The notes: generated from the letters alone by a model not told the origin. A stretch of DNA of 64,000 bases from Saprospiraceae bacterium (GCA_016719855.1 JADJYH010000006.1:136756-200755), one strand, 5' to 3'. Positions 18,201 to 29,055 are shown, counted from the stretch's first letter. Program-made: numbers and translations.

Positions 18201-19000
18201 GTACCCTCCGCAAAATTGCTGCAAATCGTAAGGATTTTTGGCCGAATCGAAACCGTTTTCGTGAAACTCGTGCAGCCGTCACTCACGGAAATGGACATAC
18301 CGCAGCCCCATTCCGTCTGCGGAAAAATACCGGTGGCATTGGAGGTGCTGCCGTTGGAGGTAATTAAGGTGTAAAGGTAACTTCCATTTCCACCGGTCAC
18401 TGCCGTCACGTGGAGCTGGCCATCAATGCCCACTTCGTAGGTAAAATTGGTGACGGCATTCCCAGAGGTTTGGCAGGTTTCTACAGAAAAATTCCCGCAA
18501 GCATCGGTTACTTTCACCCAGTAATTGTTGCCACTTTGGATGTTTGTAAAAGTGGGGCTATCAGTTGGTGTATTGTCCAAATATGGCCCGCCCAAACCAA
18601 CCGAGGAAATCGAAAATGTCAAAGGCGCTGCGCCACCAACCACTACAGCCTCGATGTCACAGCTTCCACAAACCAAGGTTAAATCAGGGCTTTGGTAATT
18701 GCCGCCAACCACGGCAGTCTGCATGGCGGAGGCGCCTGTGCCACCATCCGTTACGGTAATGGTGTATTCACAGGGCGCAAGGTTGTTGAAGGTCGGGGAT
18801 TGTTGGACCAATGGAAGCACTAGGCAGGTGCTTGTAAGCTGGTAGTTGAGGGTGCCGGTGCCGCCAGTGGCAGTGATTTGGATGCTGCCATTCGAGGAGC
18901 AAGTCGAATTGGTGACTTGGTAGGTAAAACTCACTTGTGCATTCAGCGAGCAAACTGCAAAAAAAGCAAGTATCGAAGCAATGTAAGTCCTAATATTCAT
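15233..19000 (-). CDS. Large T9SS-exported surface protein with CHU_C/type B sorting domain
   Basis: The 1255 aa start with a signal peptide (IASILAFFAVCSLNAQ). The long middle contains SprB-like repeats and Ig-like strands of the GGTGTLNYQL, GDYSVTLTDAIGCKDTA and PPGDYFVEIFDANGCTV kind, with paired cysteines. The C-terminus has the gliding-motility-associated domain: YVPNSFSPNGDGINDLF, VFDRFGEKVF and a final GDVTLMN (TIGR04131 type). Such proteins cross the outer membrane by the type IX system and are attached or released at the surface, acting in adhesion or gliding. The frame is intact over 3.7 kb, notable given the frameshifts elsewhere. It is convergent with icd. Confidence 0.92.
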   Translation of the reverse strand: MNIRTYIASILAFFAVCSLNAQVSFTYQVTNSTCSSNGSIQITATGGTGTLNYQLTSTCLVLPLVQQSPTFNNLAPCEYTITVTDGGTGASAMQTAVVGGNYQSPDLTLVCGSCDIEAVVVGGAAPLTFSISSVGLGGPYLDNTPTDSPTFTNIQSGNNYWVKVTDACGNFSVETCQTSGNAVTNFTYEVGIDGQLHVTAVTGGNGSYLYTLITSNGSTSNATGIFPQTEWGCGMSISVSDGCTSFTKTVSIRPKILTICSNFAEGTATLGTVINGIPPYTFNYISPTNTIISSTTGELTGLPVNFNYYLFQVVDACGNKSDAIYKQKKYPVFLQDPVSCTENSISIFTPNGGCTGGFDADSWPFTVTCLTCNPVEIGQVDTSGISLVFNGNAPGNWELAIEDDCDDQMVCRDSVILLLEPLCDSVKASLVDRFTCDNGAISDRPMSSGNGLFVLFNENDEVLSSNTTGLFYVPDSGSYKVTLDIPSCGTYEAETTLGYWQALNPVMNTYIYNAVLNGSCQTVYQLVIDPSEGPFYLTGGPNDISLLIDEDNLTAGCQSYSITNLFPGDYQLSEVDNCGVKNLHLPAPDYNLEAIPFGNCPGSGTITVTGASNLAGWQAWATANNATITWPNSITDNYSLDLVGAVNSQSGSPFTFVNVAAGEHTVYLYTLGSACPVDTAIVFVEEADTLSFDVSSGILCDGAGTTTLNFEIKSGKPPFVIEQVDCNNPAQVIATHNLQDSTLSLSGFALGDYCFRLIDSCVTSLDHQFSVQYFQDDIELEFNCDNTITLSVDSLNASYTWLDGSGNVIGNAHKINLPNPNADASFTVLVDIGECILNRHILVPATESVPAVAIIGSPYFCQNDTVTLTVVTNASQILWSNGAQSQTISTGLPGLYAATVTNSLGCSSTAEFQLTLDLPVADIQILSGGSGFGLKCFQDSNGLLLANPLAGIPPYEFEWSNLEQTAQIGNLKTGDYSVTLTDAIGCKDTALVVLTEPELFVPAFSFNAPRCFGIDDGYLEITSWSGGAGGVKVSLVGSMPAFAPITFDNLPPGDYFVEIFDANGCTVDSSFQLETPQELYLELGDDLTIQLGDSIFLDPQVSFAPVDSFLWRSNAPLPLLELSMWSTPVESSYYHLTVWDEKGCPIEDKLNVRVTKDLDVYVPNSFSPNGDGINDLFTIYARATSVRIVKRFQVFDRFGEKVFVRENFDPNEEPMGWDGRLDNQPMNPAVFVWKAEIEFIDGRVEQLYGDVTLMN

Positions 19001-19210
19001 GAGATGTGATGTCTAATTAACCCAAACTACGGTCGAGCGTAGAACTATCAACCTAATGCCCTGAAGCATCCGTTTTGTTTGCCAAACGGGAGATTAAAGA
19101 AGTGAACCGCGTACGCCGACGAGGGGTAGGGCAAGTTGAGTTAGCGCCGGACAAGGGGTAACTACCAATTTTTTTGCCAGTAACTTGAATTTTAGAATTT
19201 TGGAAATTAA

Positions 19211-19370
19211 GAGCCTATCCGGAAACCTCGTTTGAGTCAGAAAAAGATGAATTTCGAGGTTCTGACGAAGTATTTTTTGATGGCATAGCAGCGCTACGGC
19301 TTCAAAAAAATACAAAGTCAGGTTCTTGAAAGGCGCTTTTTATGGCCAAAGGAGGTTTTCGGATAGGCTC
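19211..19370. mobile_element. MITE-like element, 160 bp, with terminal inverted repeats
   Basis: The ends GAGCCTATCCGGAAACCTCG and (reverse complement) GAGCCTATCCGAAAACCTCC match at 18 of 20 positions, and TAA flanks both sides as a likely 3-bp target duplication. There is no room for a transposase. The right end touches the batE-like stop codon: insertion changed its TAA to TAG without altering the protein. The 210 bp between 19001 and 19210 show nothing I can name. Confidence 0.7.
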
Positions 19371-20127
19371 TAAATCCGCTCCATGACCGCCTCCGGTAGC
19401 CAGCCCAGTTCGCCGTTTTCCAAGCGAACTTGCCACCAGCCATCCAGGTTTTCGACCTGTTCCATTTTTACGCCTTCTTGAAGGGTCTGGATTTCCTGTG
19501 AGGTCTCGTCAGGAGCGATGCGGAGGATGGCCGATTTTTGAATCAAAATGGCCAGGCGAGTATTTTTTCAAACCCTGCACGGCTCAGGCCGAGTGAAAAA
19601 GGCAGCAAGCTCAATACCAACAATCCAATGCCAGCGATGAGGCCCCATTTTTTTTGCGCCCTGGATTTGCCGAGCGCCCAGAAGGCGAGCGCACCAAAAC
19701 CAAGCCACCAAAGCACCATTGCCATGATGCCCATACTAGTGGGAGGTAGCGCCATTTTTGCTGATTGCCACCATTTTGAAAGAAAAAAAGGTGGAAGTCG
19801 CTCAATCTCGTTCTTGACTTTTGACCTTAAAAAATCAAGGTTCCGCTGGGCTTCCACGTGGTCGGGCGACTGCAGCAGCGCCCGTTCGTAATGCAGGACG
19901 GCCCTGCCCGGACTGTCCGACCGATACCAAGCGTTGCCAAGGTTGTACTCCAGCTCGGCGGAGCGCCAACCGGAGGCCAGCAGTTGTTCGTATATTTCAA
20001 TCGCCTTACCAAATTCCTTTTGTTGGTAGGCTTTGTTGCCTTCGGCAAAAATGCGTTCTGCATCCCCGGCCAACAGGCTGGAAATAAATGAGATAGACAG
20101 CGTCAATGCAACAATCAACTTTTTCAT
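19370..20127 (-). CDS. BatE-like TPR protein with two membrane segments and a C-terminal SH3 domain (frameshifted)
   Basis: It opens with a signal peptide (LTLSISFISSLLAGD) and then TPR units (AEGNKAYQQKEFGKAIEIYE, AELEYNLGNAWYRSD, VLHYERALLQSPDHVEAQRN). Two hydrophobic helices follow (MGIMAMVLWWLGFGALAFW, LIAGIGLLVLSLLPFSLG). After a frame change near 19545 a bacterial SH3 domain continues (SAILRIAPDETSQEIQTLQE, GWWQVRLENGELGWLPEAV) to TAG at 19370. This is the order seen in BatE of the Bacteroides aerotolerance cluster. Here it lies last in a run with a caspase and a sensor-like protein (12 bp after the caspase stop), not with batABCD. A role as membrane scaffold is inference. Confidence 0.75.
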
Positions 20128-20139
20128 TCAATGCTTTTG

Positions 20140-21976
20140 TCAGTTCAGTTTAAATCGCCACAGCAGCCAAGTTATTATCATTAGGATTGCAATAACTGCT
20201 GCCAATTGCAAAGCGTAATCGAAAATGATTTTGCTCCATTTTGAAGTACTACCAGTATTTGTGTCTGTTGTTTTCGATGTAGCTTGCAATTTTTTGGAGT
20301 CTGTTGATGAGGATTTGGACTTAGGTTGTTTACCGTAGGTTATTTTTGGGTTTTGCTCCAAGGTAGAGGGGAAAGCATGAGGGGGTGTAGGCTGTTTTGT
20401 TTTTTGGTTCTGCCACAGTTGTTTTTCCAAAAGCAAAAATGCTTCGTTATAATAATTGCCATCTGGGTATAGTCTCAAATAGTCTTTATATGCTTTCTCG
20501 GTATGCTGTTCTTTGGCCATTTCCCAAGCAGTTTTTTCGGTGTGCTCTTGTCTTAGCTTTCTTAACTCCTCCAACCTTCTTTTGGCAAGGGGAACATGAA
20601 TACCATTCGGGAAATTTTCCAGATAATCTTCAAAGTTGAGTTCAGTATCCAAATTTCTAACTTTATTCCACTCAATCTCTTCTTGTTGAAACGCTTCTTT
20701 CGCCAGCCTAATTTGCCGAAGTTCTTGGGATATAGCTCTTGCCATATCAGCATTGCGGCTGTCCGGAAATTTTAAGGTACTCTTCCAATACTTGTTCGGT
20801 ATCAGTTTCTTTTGTATTTATCCAAGCTATTTCCTCTTCTTGGTATTGACGAGTATGCAATCGCTTGGATGCCTCAACCACATATTTGCCATAGTAAAAG
20901 CGGTGCTGATAGTCGAGGAAAGCCGAGCGTGTATTGCGGGAAAGTGCATGTTGCCAAGCTTCCTCGTCTTCAAGGACGAAAATTTTCTCTCTTGCCTGCT
21001 GTTGAAATCTGCCGGAAGGGTACAATCGAAGATAATCCAAATAATCTTCGATTGTAATGCTCAGTTGGTATGAAACTTCTTCCTTCAACTGTGGAAGTAA
21101 CTTCATTGCTTCATTAGCATAGACGTTTTCTGGATGCCTGACAAGAAATGCTTCGAGTGAAGCGATGGACTTCTTGTCGGTACCTTCCCAGTCTTTTTTA
21201 GGACTAGCCTTGCGCCGGAACACAAACTGCCCTCCTTCATGGCCTGCGCCTTGCAGCGGAGCAGCTTCTGCATGCTGGTCATAGTTGAATCGCACTTGTT
21301 TGGTCACAAGGTCGGCCAGCAGTGCAATATTGAGGTCGGTGTGGTTTTCTTCCAAAGTCCATAAAATAGCTTTAGCAAAGGGACTATTTCCCTCATCGCC
21401 ATCCAGCACCTCACCTTTGCCAGATGCGAATACCCAACGTGATGTGCTGCTGTCCCAGGTTTCAATGGCTCCAAAGCTACCTTTTGTGCCACGAACGAGC
21501 AGGGAACCAGAAAAACAGGAATCACTGATGAGCAATATATGTCGGCAAGGTGCAGCCTTGATGAGGTCACGTACTTGAACGTTTGGTACAAAGTCCTCTA
21601 TTTCGTGTGGTTCGCTTTCCACTGGCATCCAATAACCTGATTTTGTGGTGGCATCCCAATGCCCATGACCAGAGTAATAGATGAGTAAATTATCCTCAGG
21701 TTTCAGGCTGGTGCATCGGCTTCGGAGCGTTTTGAGGATTTTACGCCGTGTAGCTTCTTCATCCAAAAGATAATTCACGTTGGTTTCTTCAAAGCCATAA
21801 TGCTTCATGAGCAATTGGCCGAGAGCCTGTACATCCCGAACAGCGTTGTTAAGTCGAGCTACATGTTGGTAGTTGATAATGCCGATGCCCAAATAATGGT
21901 TGGCTCCGGAGGTGAGCGGGTTATGCTCCTCCTTTCTCAAAGCTTTAGCGCCTTTTGTTGCAGATGGCTGGGTCAT
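20140..21976 (-). CDS. Caspase-fold (C14) protease, helical repeats, C-terminal TM anchor (frameshifted)
   Basis: The caspase domain covers residues 25-240. It has the catalytic His in IYYSGHGHWD (H104) and Cys in LISDSCFSG (C154), plus WVFASGKGEVLDGDEGNSPF near the substrate site. A run of about five helical repeats of the form YLxxYPxGxxxxxA follows (DYLRLYPSGRF, DYLENFPNGIH, DYLRLYPDGNY), then a Ser/Thr-rich linker and one TM helix (LQLAAVIAILMIITWLLW) near the end. The frame shifts at about 20770 in an A run (the repeat YLK-FPDS is split). Topology suggests a cytoplasmic protease tail-anchored in the inner membrane. It lies 61 bp after a sensor-like gene and 12 bp before the BatE-like gene, likely one operon. 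Confidence 0.88.
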
Positions 21977-22037
21977 GGTGCTCGTTTACATTTTATCCCT
22001 TCGTAATTTCAAGGAATAAAGGTGGCTTTTGTTTTAG

Positions 22038-23517
22038 TCAAATGGTAAACATATTTCGAAAATGGATGAAAAGCAATATTACGATAGACAAAGTTCCAAG
22101 AAAGAAAAATGCCTTCATCCACGCTGGCATTGCCCTCGGTAAGGGGATAGACAGCAAGCCATCCCAAAGGACATGCTCCATTTTTCTGATGTCCCTTAGC
22201 TCCACGTCATATTTGTCACCTATTTTTAAGGTGCCTATTTCTCCAAGGTCTATTGTAGTCTCGCTCACGGCGCCGATTGGGATTTCTTCATAAAGGATAC
22301 CCGCTGATTTAAACGCTACAAAATAGGGCGGTTTACCTCCGCTGATGGACTTAATAGCCAACTTGTTCCCTATTTGCACGAAATTGGCAGAAAGCATTTC
22401 CTTAGTACGGTCTATTGTCAAAACTTTATTTCTATTTCCAGAATTCACTCGAACACTAATTATTTTTCCTAATGGCACATTCACTTCATATTTTGAATTG
22501 GAAGTTGGGGTAATTTCCAGACCAGCTAAGTCACCATCATCACTGATTGTCAATTCAGGTTTTTCCTTTCCATAAACACCGCCGACTGTAATAACGGAAA
22601 CCTGTTTGATTGTATCTATTACATAATCCGCAGTCAACTTACAAATCCGATTTAACTCCGCATAGGCTTCATCTTGATAGCTCCCTTTCGGGTATTTATC
22701 GAGATATTCCTGAATACTGGCGCAATTGCTCGTTTTCTTGGCAGCCTCCCATGCTTTCTTTTCTGGGTCGGTGGCAATGGCTTTATTTGAGCTGGGTGTT
22801 GGGTCAGGTTTTAGTGGATAATCGTTAGAAGGAGTATTAGAAGGCGTACTTTTCAATTCTTTTACTTCTTTCTTTAAATCTTCATCTGCTGAAGGTTTTA
22901 CGGCTACAGGTTCTTCATTTATTGGTGTCGGGGTTTGCGTCACTATTCCAGGTCTTATCATAAAATTATAATCTATCCTCCCACCTCCTCCAATATCTGT
23001 ATCACTTGCCACATTAAAATTGATACTCAATCTGCAAGTTCCTTGAGCATCCTTTTTAATTGCTAGTTTTATATCCCCTCTATCTATAAATTTGCCATTA
23101 TTCCCTTTTTGGGCAAACTTTACCCTGTTATTAATAATATTTACACCAACAAGTTTTTCGGCATTTCCAATATTGGCAGTCACAAATAATCTTTTGCGTA
23201 ATCAACTCCAGATAAAGTTTTATTTCTAAAATTTACATTGTTAGCTCTAACGACTAGCCATGCCTGTTCGTACTTAGTCATGTCGACAACACTTCCAATC
23301 GACAGTGCATTTCCGGTAACGTCTTTTTCTCCTTCAATGCCATTTGCTATTAAAAGAAATTGAACATCTAAAGTCCCAATCTTTTACCATTGTGCATTAA
23401 TCTTACTTCTTTTTGGCAATTCAAAATATTCGGCAGCCAAAACAAAGTCACAATCAACAACAGCAACGGCTTTTTGAAAAGTACAACCCTCGTAAAAATG
23501 GAACAGGACGCACTCAT
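22038..23517 (-). CDS. Sensor-like membrane protein, paralogue 1 (frameshifted)
   Basis: Start near ATG 23517 gives a hydrophobic signal (KPLLLLIVTLFWLPNILN). A beta domain follows with DVQFLLIANGIEGEKDVTGN and DRGDIKLAIKKDAQGTCRLS, then a Pro/Ser linker, one YLDKYPKGSYQDEA repeat, a second beta domain (ITVGGVYGKEKPELTISDDG, SGGKPPYFVAFKSAG, YDVELRDIRKMEH), and a C-terminal TM (AFFFLGTLSIVILLFIHF). Two frame breaks (about 23395 and 23185) split it. The same arrangement recurs at 34435-36890 and 37980-39475. The family is not known to me. The bulk would be periplasmic, with a short cytoplasmic tail. It is divergent from the caspase-hydrolase gene across a 190-bp gap without recognisable motifs. 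Confidence 0.7.
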
Positions 23518-23708
23518 TTGTTTTGTTTTTTGAAAGTCAATGGCAACAACCCCACATCAAGTGTTCGTGTGCCAAATTCATAGTCCAAAGATAGAAATTT
23601 TGCATACACTGGTAACTAATTCGGCTTTTTTCAATATTTTTGAACCAATTTACTAAGTAAAATAGATTTGAGCAATAGGCAAACACAAAAAAGGCAGCAG
23701 GAAAACCA

Positions 23709-26700
23709 ATGGCAACAACACCCACCCTCCATGCCCTACTCATCGGCATCTGCGACTACCCAATAGCGCATCACCAACTCTTTGGCTGTCGCAATGATAC
23801 CAATCTAATCAACGACTATTTAGGCGTTTTTGCAAAAGAGTCAGGGCTCGACTACCGCCCTTTCCTGCTCTTGGACAGTGATGCAAGCCGGAATGGCATC
23901 ATCAAATCATTCGATAATTTCAAAAAAGCCTCAGACGGCGATACCTGCCTAATCTACTACAGCGGACATGGCTCAAAATCCGCCGCACCACCCGAATTTT
24001 GGTATGAATCCGACCAGATGAATGAGTCCATTGTATGCCACGACAGCCGGATTGCAGGCGGGCTGGACCTACTCGACAAAGAGCTTTCCTACTTAATTTG
24101 GGAAGCTACCAAGGGAAAAGATGTCCATTTTGCTGCCATTATGGACTGTTGCTTTGCAGGCACCAATACACGGGGACTCACCCGAAGCCGCATGGCTGAA
24201 CCTTCTTTCGTGCCAAAGACCGTTGAAGATTATTTGGGCTATTCGTTCTACAAAAAAACTGAAAAAGATGGCAGCGTGCTGCTTAGTCCACCATCTGGCA
24301 AGCACGTCCATTTGGCGGCTTCCCGGGACAGCGAGACAGCTAAGGAAAGGGATTTTGATGGGAAACAGCACGGGGCTTTTACCCATGCAATGGTGCAGAT
24401 ATTGGCGGAAAATGGGGCGCAGCTTACCTATCACGAACTGATGCGATTGGTGAACCTACGGCTTGGGCAGCTTGTCACCGACCAACACGCCCAGCTTTCA
24501 AGCGTCGTTGATGAATTCAGCCAAAAAGGTTTTCTCAATGGCGCACTTATTAGTTCCAAACGAAGTTTCCACGTGCGATTCACAGGCAGTTCATGGCGCT
24601 TGGACGGCGGTGCTTTGCATGGGATTGGCTATGGGGCGAACCTCAAATTGGAAGATGGGACCGATGTTATTGTGGTTGATAAGCACCCAGTGCAGGTCAA
24701 GGTCAAAGGGATAGAGGCACACGACAAGGAGACTGTCTATGAGGCCCATATTAGTTGGACTGGCCGCCCGAACATAGTATTAGGCTTTGCCGAGGATTGC
24801 GAAGGGGAAGGCGTAGAAGTTTTTCATACAACATGGATAAAATATGGCTCCATCCTTTTGGACCTGTCCGATAACCCAGCGAATGCCAATTACCTCATCC
24901 ATGCCAAGGACAATAGTTTCTTTCTAACCTTGCCAGGGGACAAAGTGCCACTTTTTAAGCGTTCGGCGGGGGTCAACGAAGCCAGTTGCTGGCAATTTCT
25001 GGCCAATGTCGAAAGGGTGGCAAGATGGGTTCAGCTACTGGCACTGAACAATCGTTACTCGACCATTGGCAAAGACGAGTATGCCATTGAACTATTCCAT
25101 GTTGACACTCCAAGCTTGGGAGACGAAAGCCCATCTACGTTGGTTGGCCTCCAAGTTGAAACCCCGGTCTTTGAGTATGGGATGGAGAAGAAAGGGTTTT
25201 GGGCAAATGCCCGCACTCCGGTTAAAGGTTAGGAACACAGGAGAACGGGAGCTTTGGGGGAGTGTCTGCTATATGGACAGCACCTATGGGGTTTACAATA
25301 TGTTTATGCCTAAGCAAAGGCTGGACCCAGGGCAGGAGGCTTGGATGTCGTTCACAGACCAATTTGGCGAACTGCACCAAACCATCGAATTGTTCGTACC
25401 TGAAGAATATGCTTCTTGGGGAATCAGTGATATTTCCGATTATTTGAAGGTATTCATTTGCACCGACGAATTCGAAACAGATGTTTTTTGTCAAGAACCA
25501 TTGGAACTGGAATCAAAAAAAGGGGTGAATGCTGTTGGAAAATTCGCAAATTCTGGCATCATGACAATGCCCGACTGGACAGTTTGCACCCTCCAACTTG
25601 ATATCCGACGCCCGTGCGCATCCGTTAAGGTTGGTGGGGAACAATATGCAGTTTTGCCCAATTTGCGCATAGCGCCACATCCTTTATTGAGAGCGGAGGC
25701 CATGCTGTCCTCCATGGAAGATATTGGACGAGGTTTGCCAATACCTAAGTTGCTTAAATCAAGCTCCAATGTATTGGAACCGATGATGCTTGCAAGGGAA
25801 CTTAGCCAATCATCTGGCATGGGCGTGTTGGAGCTGAGGAATCTTTCGAACCACGATTCTGTCACCTCGTTGGAGCCACTTGTACTAGAAATGGGCAAAA
25901 ACGATGCTGGAACAATTGTCCCGATCGGCGTTGACATTAGCACTGGATTGATGTATCCATTGGGGTTTCAGGGGGAGGATGGAAAAATAAATATTGATAG
26001 ACTCCCGGACGAGACCCCATCTGGCAACAAAAGCTTGATCGGTTCGCTGAAGATTTTCTTTATGAAAGTGCTTAATCCTATAACTAGAGCATATAGTTAC
26101 CCTCAACTTGCTGCCGCAAATTTTGTCGAGGGTAGGGAATTTAGTTACAACTTAGACACAGTTCTTCTAAAGTCATTGGTCTATTCGGCACATCGGATTG
26201 TTCTATTTATTCATGGAATTATTGGTGATACCCGTGAAATGCCTAAGGCACTGCAACTAGCTCACGGCCTTGCAGAAAACCCTTTGGCCAGCCAATACGA
26301 CTTGATTCTGACATTTGACTATGAAAACATGGAGACTTCCATCGAAAAAACAGCGGAAGATTTGAAGAAATGTCTTAAAAATATTGGACTTGAGGCAGGT
26401 CATGGCAAGCAGTTGGACATTGTTGCCCATTCAATGGGAGGTCTGGTGAGCCGATGGTTTATTGAAAAAATGGATGGCGATAAGGTGGTGACTAAATTGG
26501 TGATGTTCGGAACGCCCAATGGTGGTACGCATTGGTCAAACGTCCAAGAAATGGCAACTACGCTTTTTACTTACGCACTAAATGGTGCGTCGTTTTTGCA
26601 GCCTTGGCTAATTCCCTTGAGTATGGCAGGTCGTTTTCTCAAGAAAACACAAGTTACCATGACGGAAATGCACCCTGAAAAATCTACGGTTCTTAGGGAA

Positions 26701-26931
26701 TTGCGAAAAAAAATCGAGCATAATGTCCCGTATTATATTATCGCTGGCAACACAAAAAAAATTCAAGCGCCCAACGGTCTAGCGTATGAAAAGGTATGGA
26801 GCCTCTTGAAGCAGCGATTTGGCTACATATTATTGGATAAATTGGTCTTTGGTGAAAGAAATGACATAGCTGCTACGGTAGAAAATATTTTTTTCATACA
26901 TTTCGACGAAAATAAAAAAATCAAATACTAA
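23709..26931 (+). CDS. Caspase-fold protease fused to PGAP1/lipase-like alpha/beta hydrolase (frameshifted)
   Basis: The N-terminal caspase domain (residues 1-290) has LIYYSGHGSK (H87) and AAIMDCCFAG (C148, preceded by another Cys instead of the usual Ser). A middle of beta-rich sequence follows (RSFHVRFTGSSWRLDGGALH; later WGSVCYMDSTYGVYNMF). The C-terminal 250 residues form an alpha/beta hydrolase: IVLFIHGIIGDTREM (oxyanion loop), then the nucleophile elbow DIVAHSMGGLVSRW and LVMFGTPNGGTHW, as in PGAP1/DUF676 lipases. One frame change near 25205 joins ...FWANART to LRLKVRNTGERELW, giving about 1074 aa. No signal peptide or TM is seen. A protease that may gate a lipase is inference. Confidence 0.85.
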
Positions 26932-27014
26932 TGTTTGAAACCGGCTGTGACCATCTTGACTATTTTTATAATGAGGAAAGCCTAAAATGGTTGGCCGTTG
27001 CAGTTACTGTTTAG
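26931..27014 (+). CDS. Possible 27-aa coupled ORF
   Basis: Its ATG overlaps the stop codon of the caspase-hydrolase gene (TAATG). The peptide (MFETGCDHLDYFYNEESLKW then LAVAVTV) has a hydrophobic end. Translational coupling would allow its expression, but it may also be chance or a broken remnant. Weak evidence. Confidence 0.2.
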   Translation: MFETGCDHLDYFYNEESLKWLAVAVTV

Positions 27015-27048
27015 ATAAACTTTTGGTGACCCCCAGAAATTTTGCCTT

Positions 27049-29010
27049 ATGGAAAAAGGAGTATACATGACAGCAAGAAATAATGAATGGGCTTTCAACG
27101 GGAAAAATTACCTGTTGACCATCGCCATTGATAAATACCAGCATTGGAATCACCTGAACAATGCTGTTAAAGACGTAAAGGATTTCACGACAATCCTGCA
27201 GACCTTTTACCAGTTTGAGGAAGATTACACCTTGCGCCTTCACAATGAAGATGCGACCGAAGATAACATACGGCTTAAAATGAAAGAGCTAAAGAAGAAG
27301 GTTTCAAAGGAAGATAACCTTGTCATTTATTTCAGCGGGCATGGGCACTTCGACGAAGAAAGCAATTTAGGATATTGGGTGCCCGTCGGGGGCGAAAAAG
27401 AGAAGGAATCTACCTACATCTCCACCGCAGACATTGTACATTTCCTCAATCAAATTGATTCGCTGCACCTGCTCGTCATCGTTGATTCGTGCTTTTCAGG
27501 CACCCTGATTACCCAACACCGCAGCAAAGCCACTGCCGTTAGGGAAGAGCGATTCGCCTCCCGCAGGATATTTGCTTCCGGGCGGTCGGAAGTGGTGGAC
27601 GATGGCGCTCCCGGTGACAACAGCCCTTTTGCAAAGGGTTTGATTAGTTTCTTGAAAAAAACATGGACGAAGCGACCAAAACAACTGCCTTAGTGGAATT
27701 CGTCAAAGACTATGTGGAAAAAAGCGATTCCCATCAATCGCCGATTGACGGAAGACTCAAGGGTGCCAATGACCAGAATGGGGAATTTGTGTTCAGGAAA
27801 AAAATATCGGAAAAGGATATTTGGGACATTGCCTTGTCGGAGAATAATAAGGATAATTATCAAAAGTACCTGAAACTGTTTCCGGATGGCGAGTTCGTGG
27901 AGGTAGCCAAGCGCAAGATATTGAATATGGACGATGAAGCCGTCTGGCAAAAAGCCATTGATAACGGCACTCCCGACTACTACAAGGCTTATATTGATGA
28001 ATTCCCGATGGGTCTTCACATCCCGGAAGCACGCAAACGGCTCGACGCTGCCATCGAACAGATTAAATCGAAACAAAGAGAGGCAAGGGATGCTGCCCAA
28101 AAGGCGGAAGAGCTTGAAAAATTGAGATGGGATTACAAAAACAGGGTTCACGAAGCGGAAAGCCTTTTTGAAAAGCATGAGTATTCGCAAGCCCACCAAA
28201 AATATTGGGAAAGCCTGCAATCTTATGCCGAAGGCTATGGCTTTGTGCCGGGCGACGAATACGTTAAAAGCAGGATTCAGGAATGCAATGAATTTATCCG
28301 CTTCCATGAGCTTAAATCGGAAGGAGAGGCAGCCTACGCATTAAGAGACTACCGCAATGCGGGCATTTATTTCCAACAGGCACTGAAAATAAAACCGGAC
28401 GAGCAACTCCGAAAACGGGCGGAAGATTGTACCCAATTAATGCAGTTCAATGAACTCCAAGCCGAAGGGGAATTGGCATTCATTCAAAAAGACTATAAAA
28501 AAGCATTACAGTTTTTCAAAGATGCCCTTGAAGTAAAACAGGATGAAAGGGTAATGAACTTAGTACAGGTTTGCCAGGAAAAAGTGGAATTCTCCAAATT
28601 AAACACAGCATTAGGGCTTGGGGAAAAGGCATATATCGAAAGAAAATTCAAGGATGCACTTCCAGCATTTTGAAAATGCCCAAAAACTCCTGCCTGACCT
28701 TCGAAAACACTTAAATAACTCGGAGCGGTTACAGGAGTATCATGAAAAAATCGAGCATGAAATCAAGCTGACGAAAGAGCGGTTGAAAAAGACGGTGGTG
28801 ATTAAACCTATACCGAAAAAAACAACACCGCCCCAAACCAGTATGGAGCTAGAAAAAAATACAAGGGGGGGGCAACCGCTCGGGCAGAGACCCGTAATGC
28901 CCAAACCGATGCCGGTGCTTGCAAAAAAAAGACCATCTACCCAGGTTATTCTGGGATGGATATTCATTGTGCTGGCGATTCTTATCTCTATTTTTATTTT
29001 GATGCAATGA
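27049..29010 (+). CDS. Caspase-fold (C14) protease with helical repeats, TPR-like region and C-terminal TM (frameshifted)
   Basis: The caspase domain has VIYFSGHGHFDE (H98) and VIVDSCFSG (C148), with RIFASGRSEVVDDGAPGDNS at the active-site rim. It is followed by repeats YLKLFPDGEFVEVAKRKIL and YIDEFPMGLHIPEARKRLD, a coiled stretch (KQREARDAAQKAEELEKLRW), TPR-like pairs (GEAAYALRDYRNAGIYFQQA and GELAFIQKDYKKALQFFKDA), a Pro-rich linker, and a terminal TM (VILGWIFIVLAILISIFILM). Frame changes near 27655 (A run) and 28665 split it; joined length is about 650 aa. It closely resembles the caspase at 20140-21976 with an added TPR segment. Tail-anchored, catalytic domain in the cytoplasm. Start ATG 27049; ATG 27067 is an alternative. 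Confidence 0.88.
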
Positions 29011-29055
29011 TGATAGTCCTTGTAAATAATCAAACTATTTCTAAACGATTAAAAG

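Noticed and set aside
19094..19315. 73-aa ORF on the minus strand
   Set aside because: It lies largely within the MITE-like element and has no recognisable protein features.
23537..23749. 70-aa ORF on the minus strand
   Set aside because: Overlaps the start of the caspase-hydrolase gene in the opposite direction and has no recognisable domain.
20140..29010. Gasdermin gene near the caspases
   Set aside because: No ORF in the island shows a gasdermin-like small N-terminal pore domain with C-terminal inhibitory peptide; the candidate effector is the fused alpha/beta hydrolase instead.
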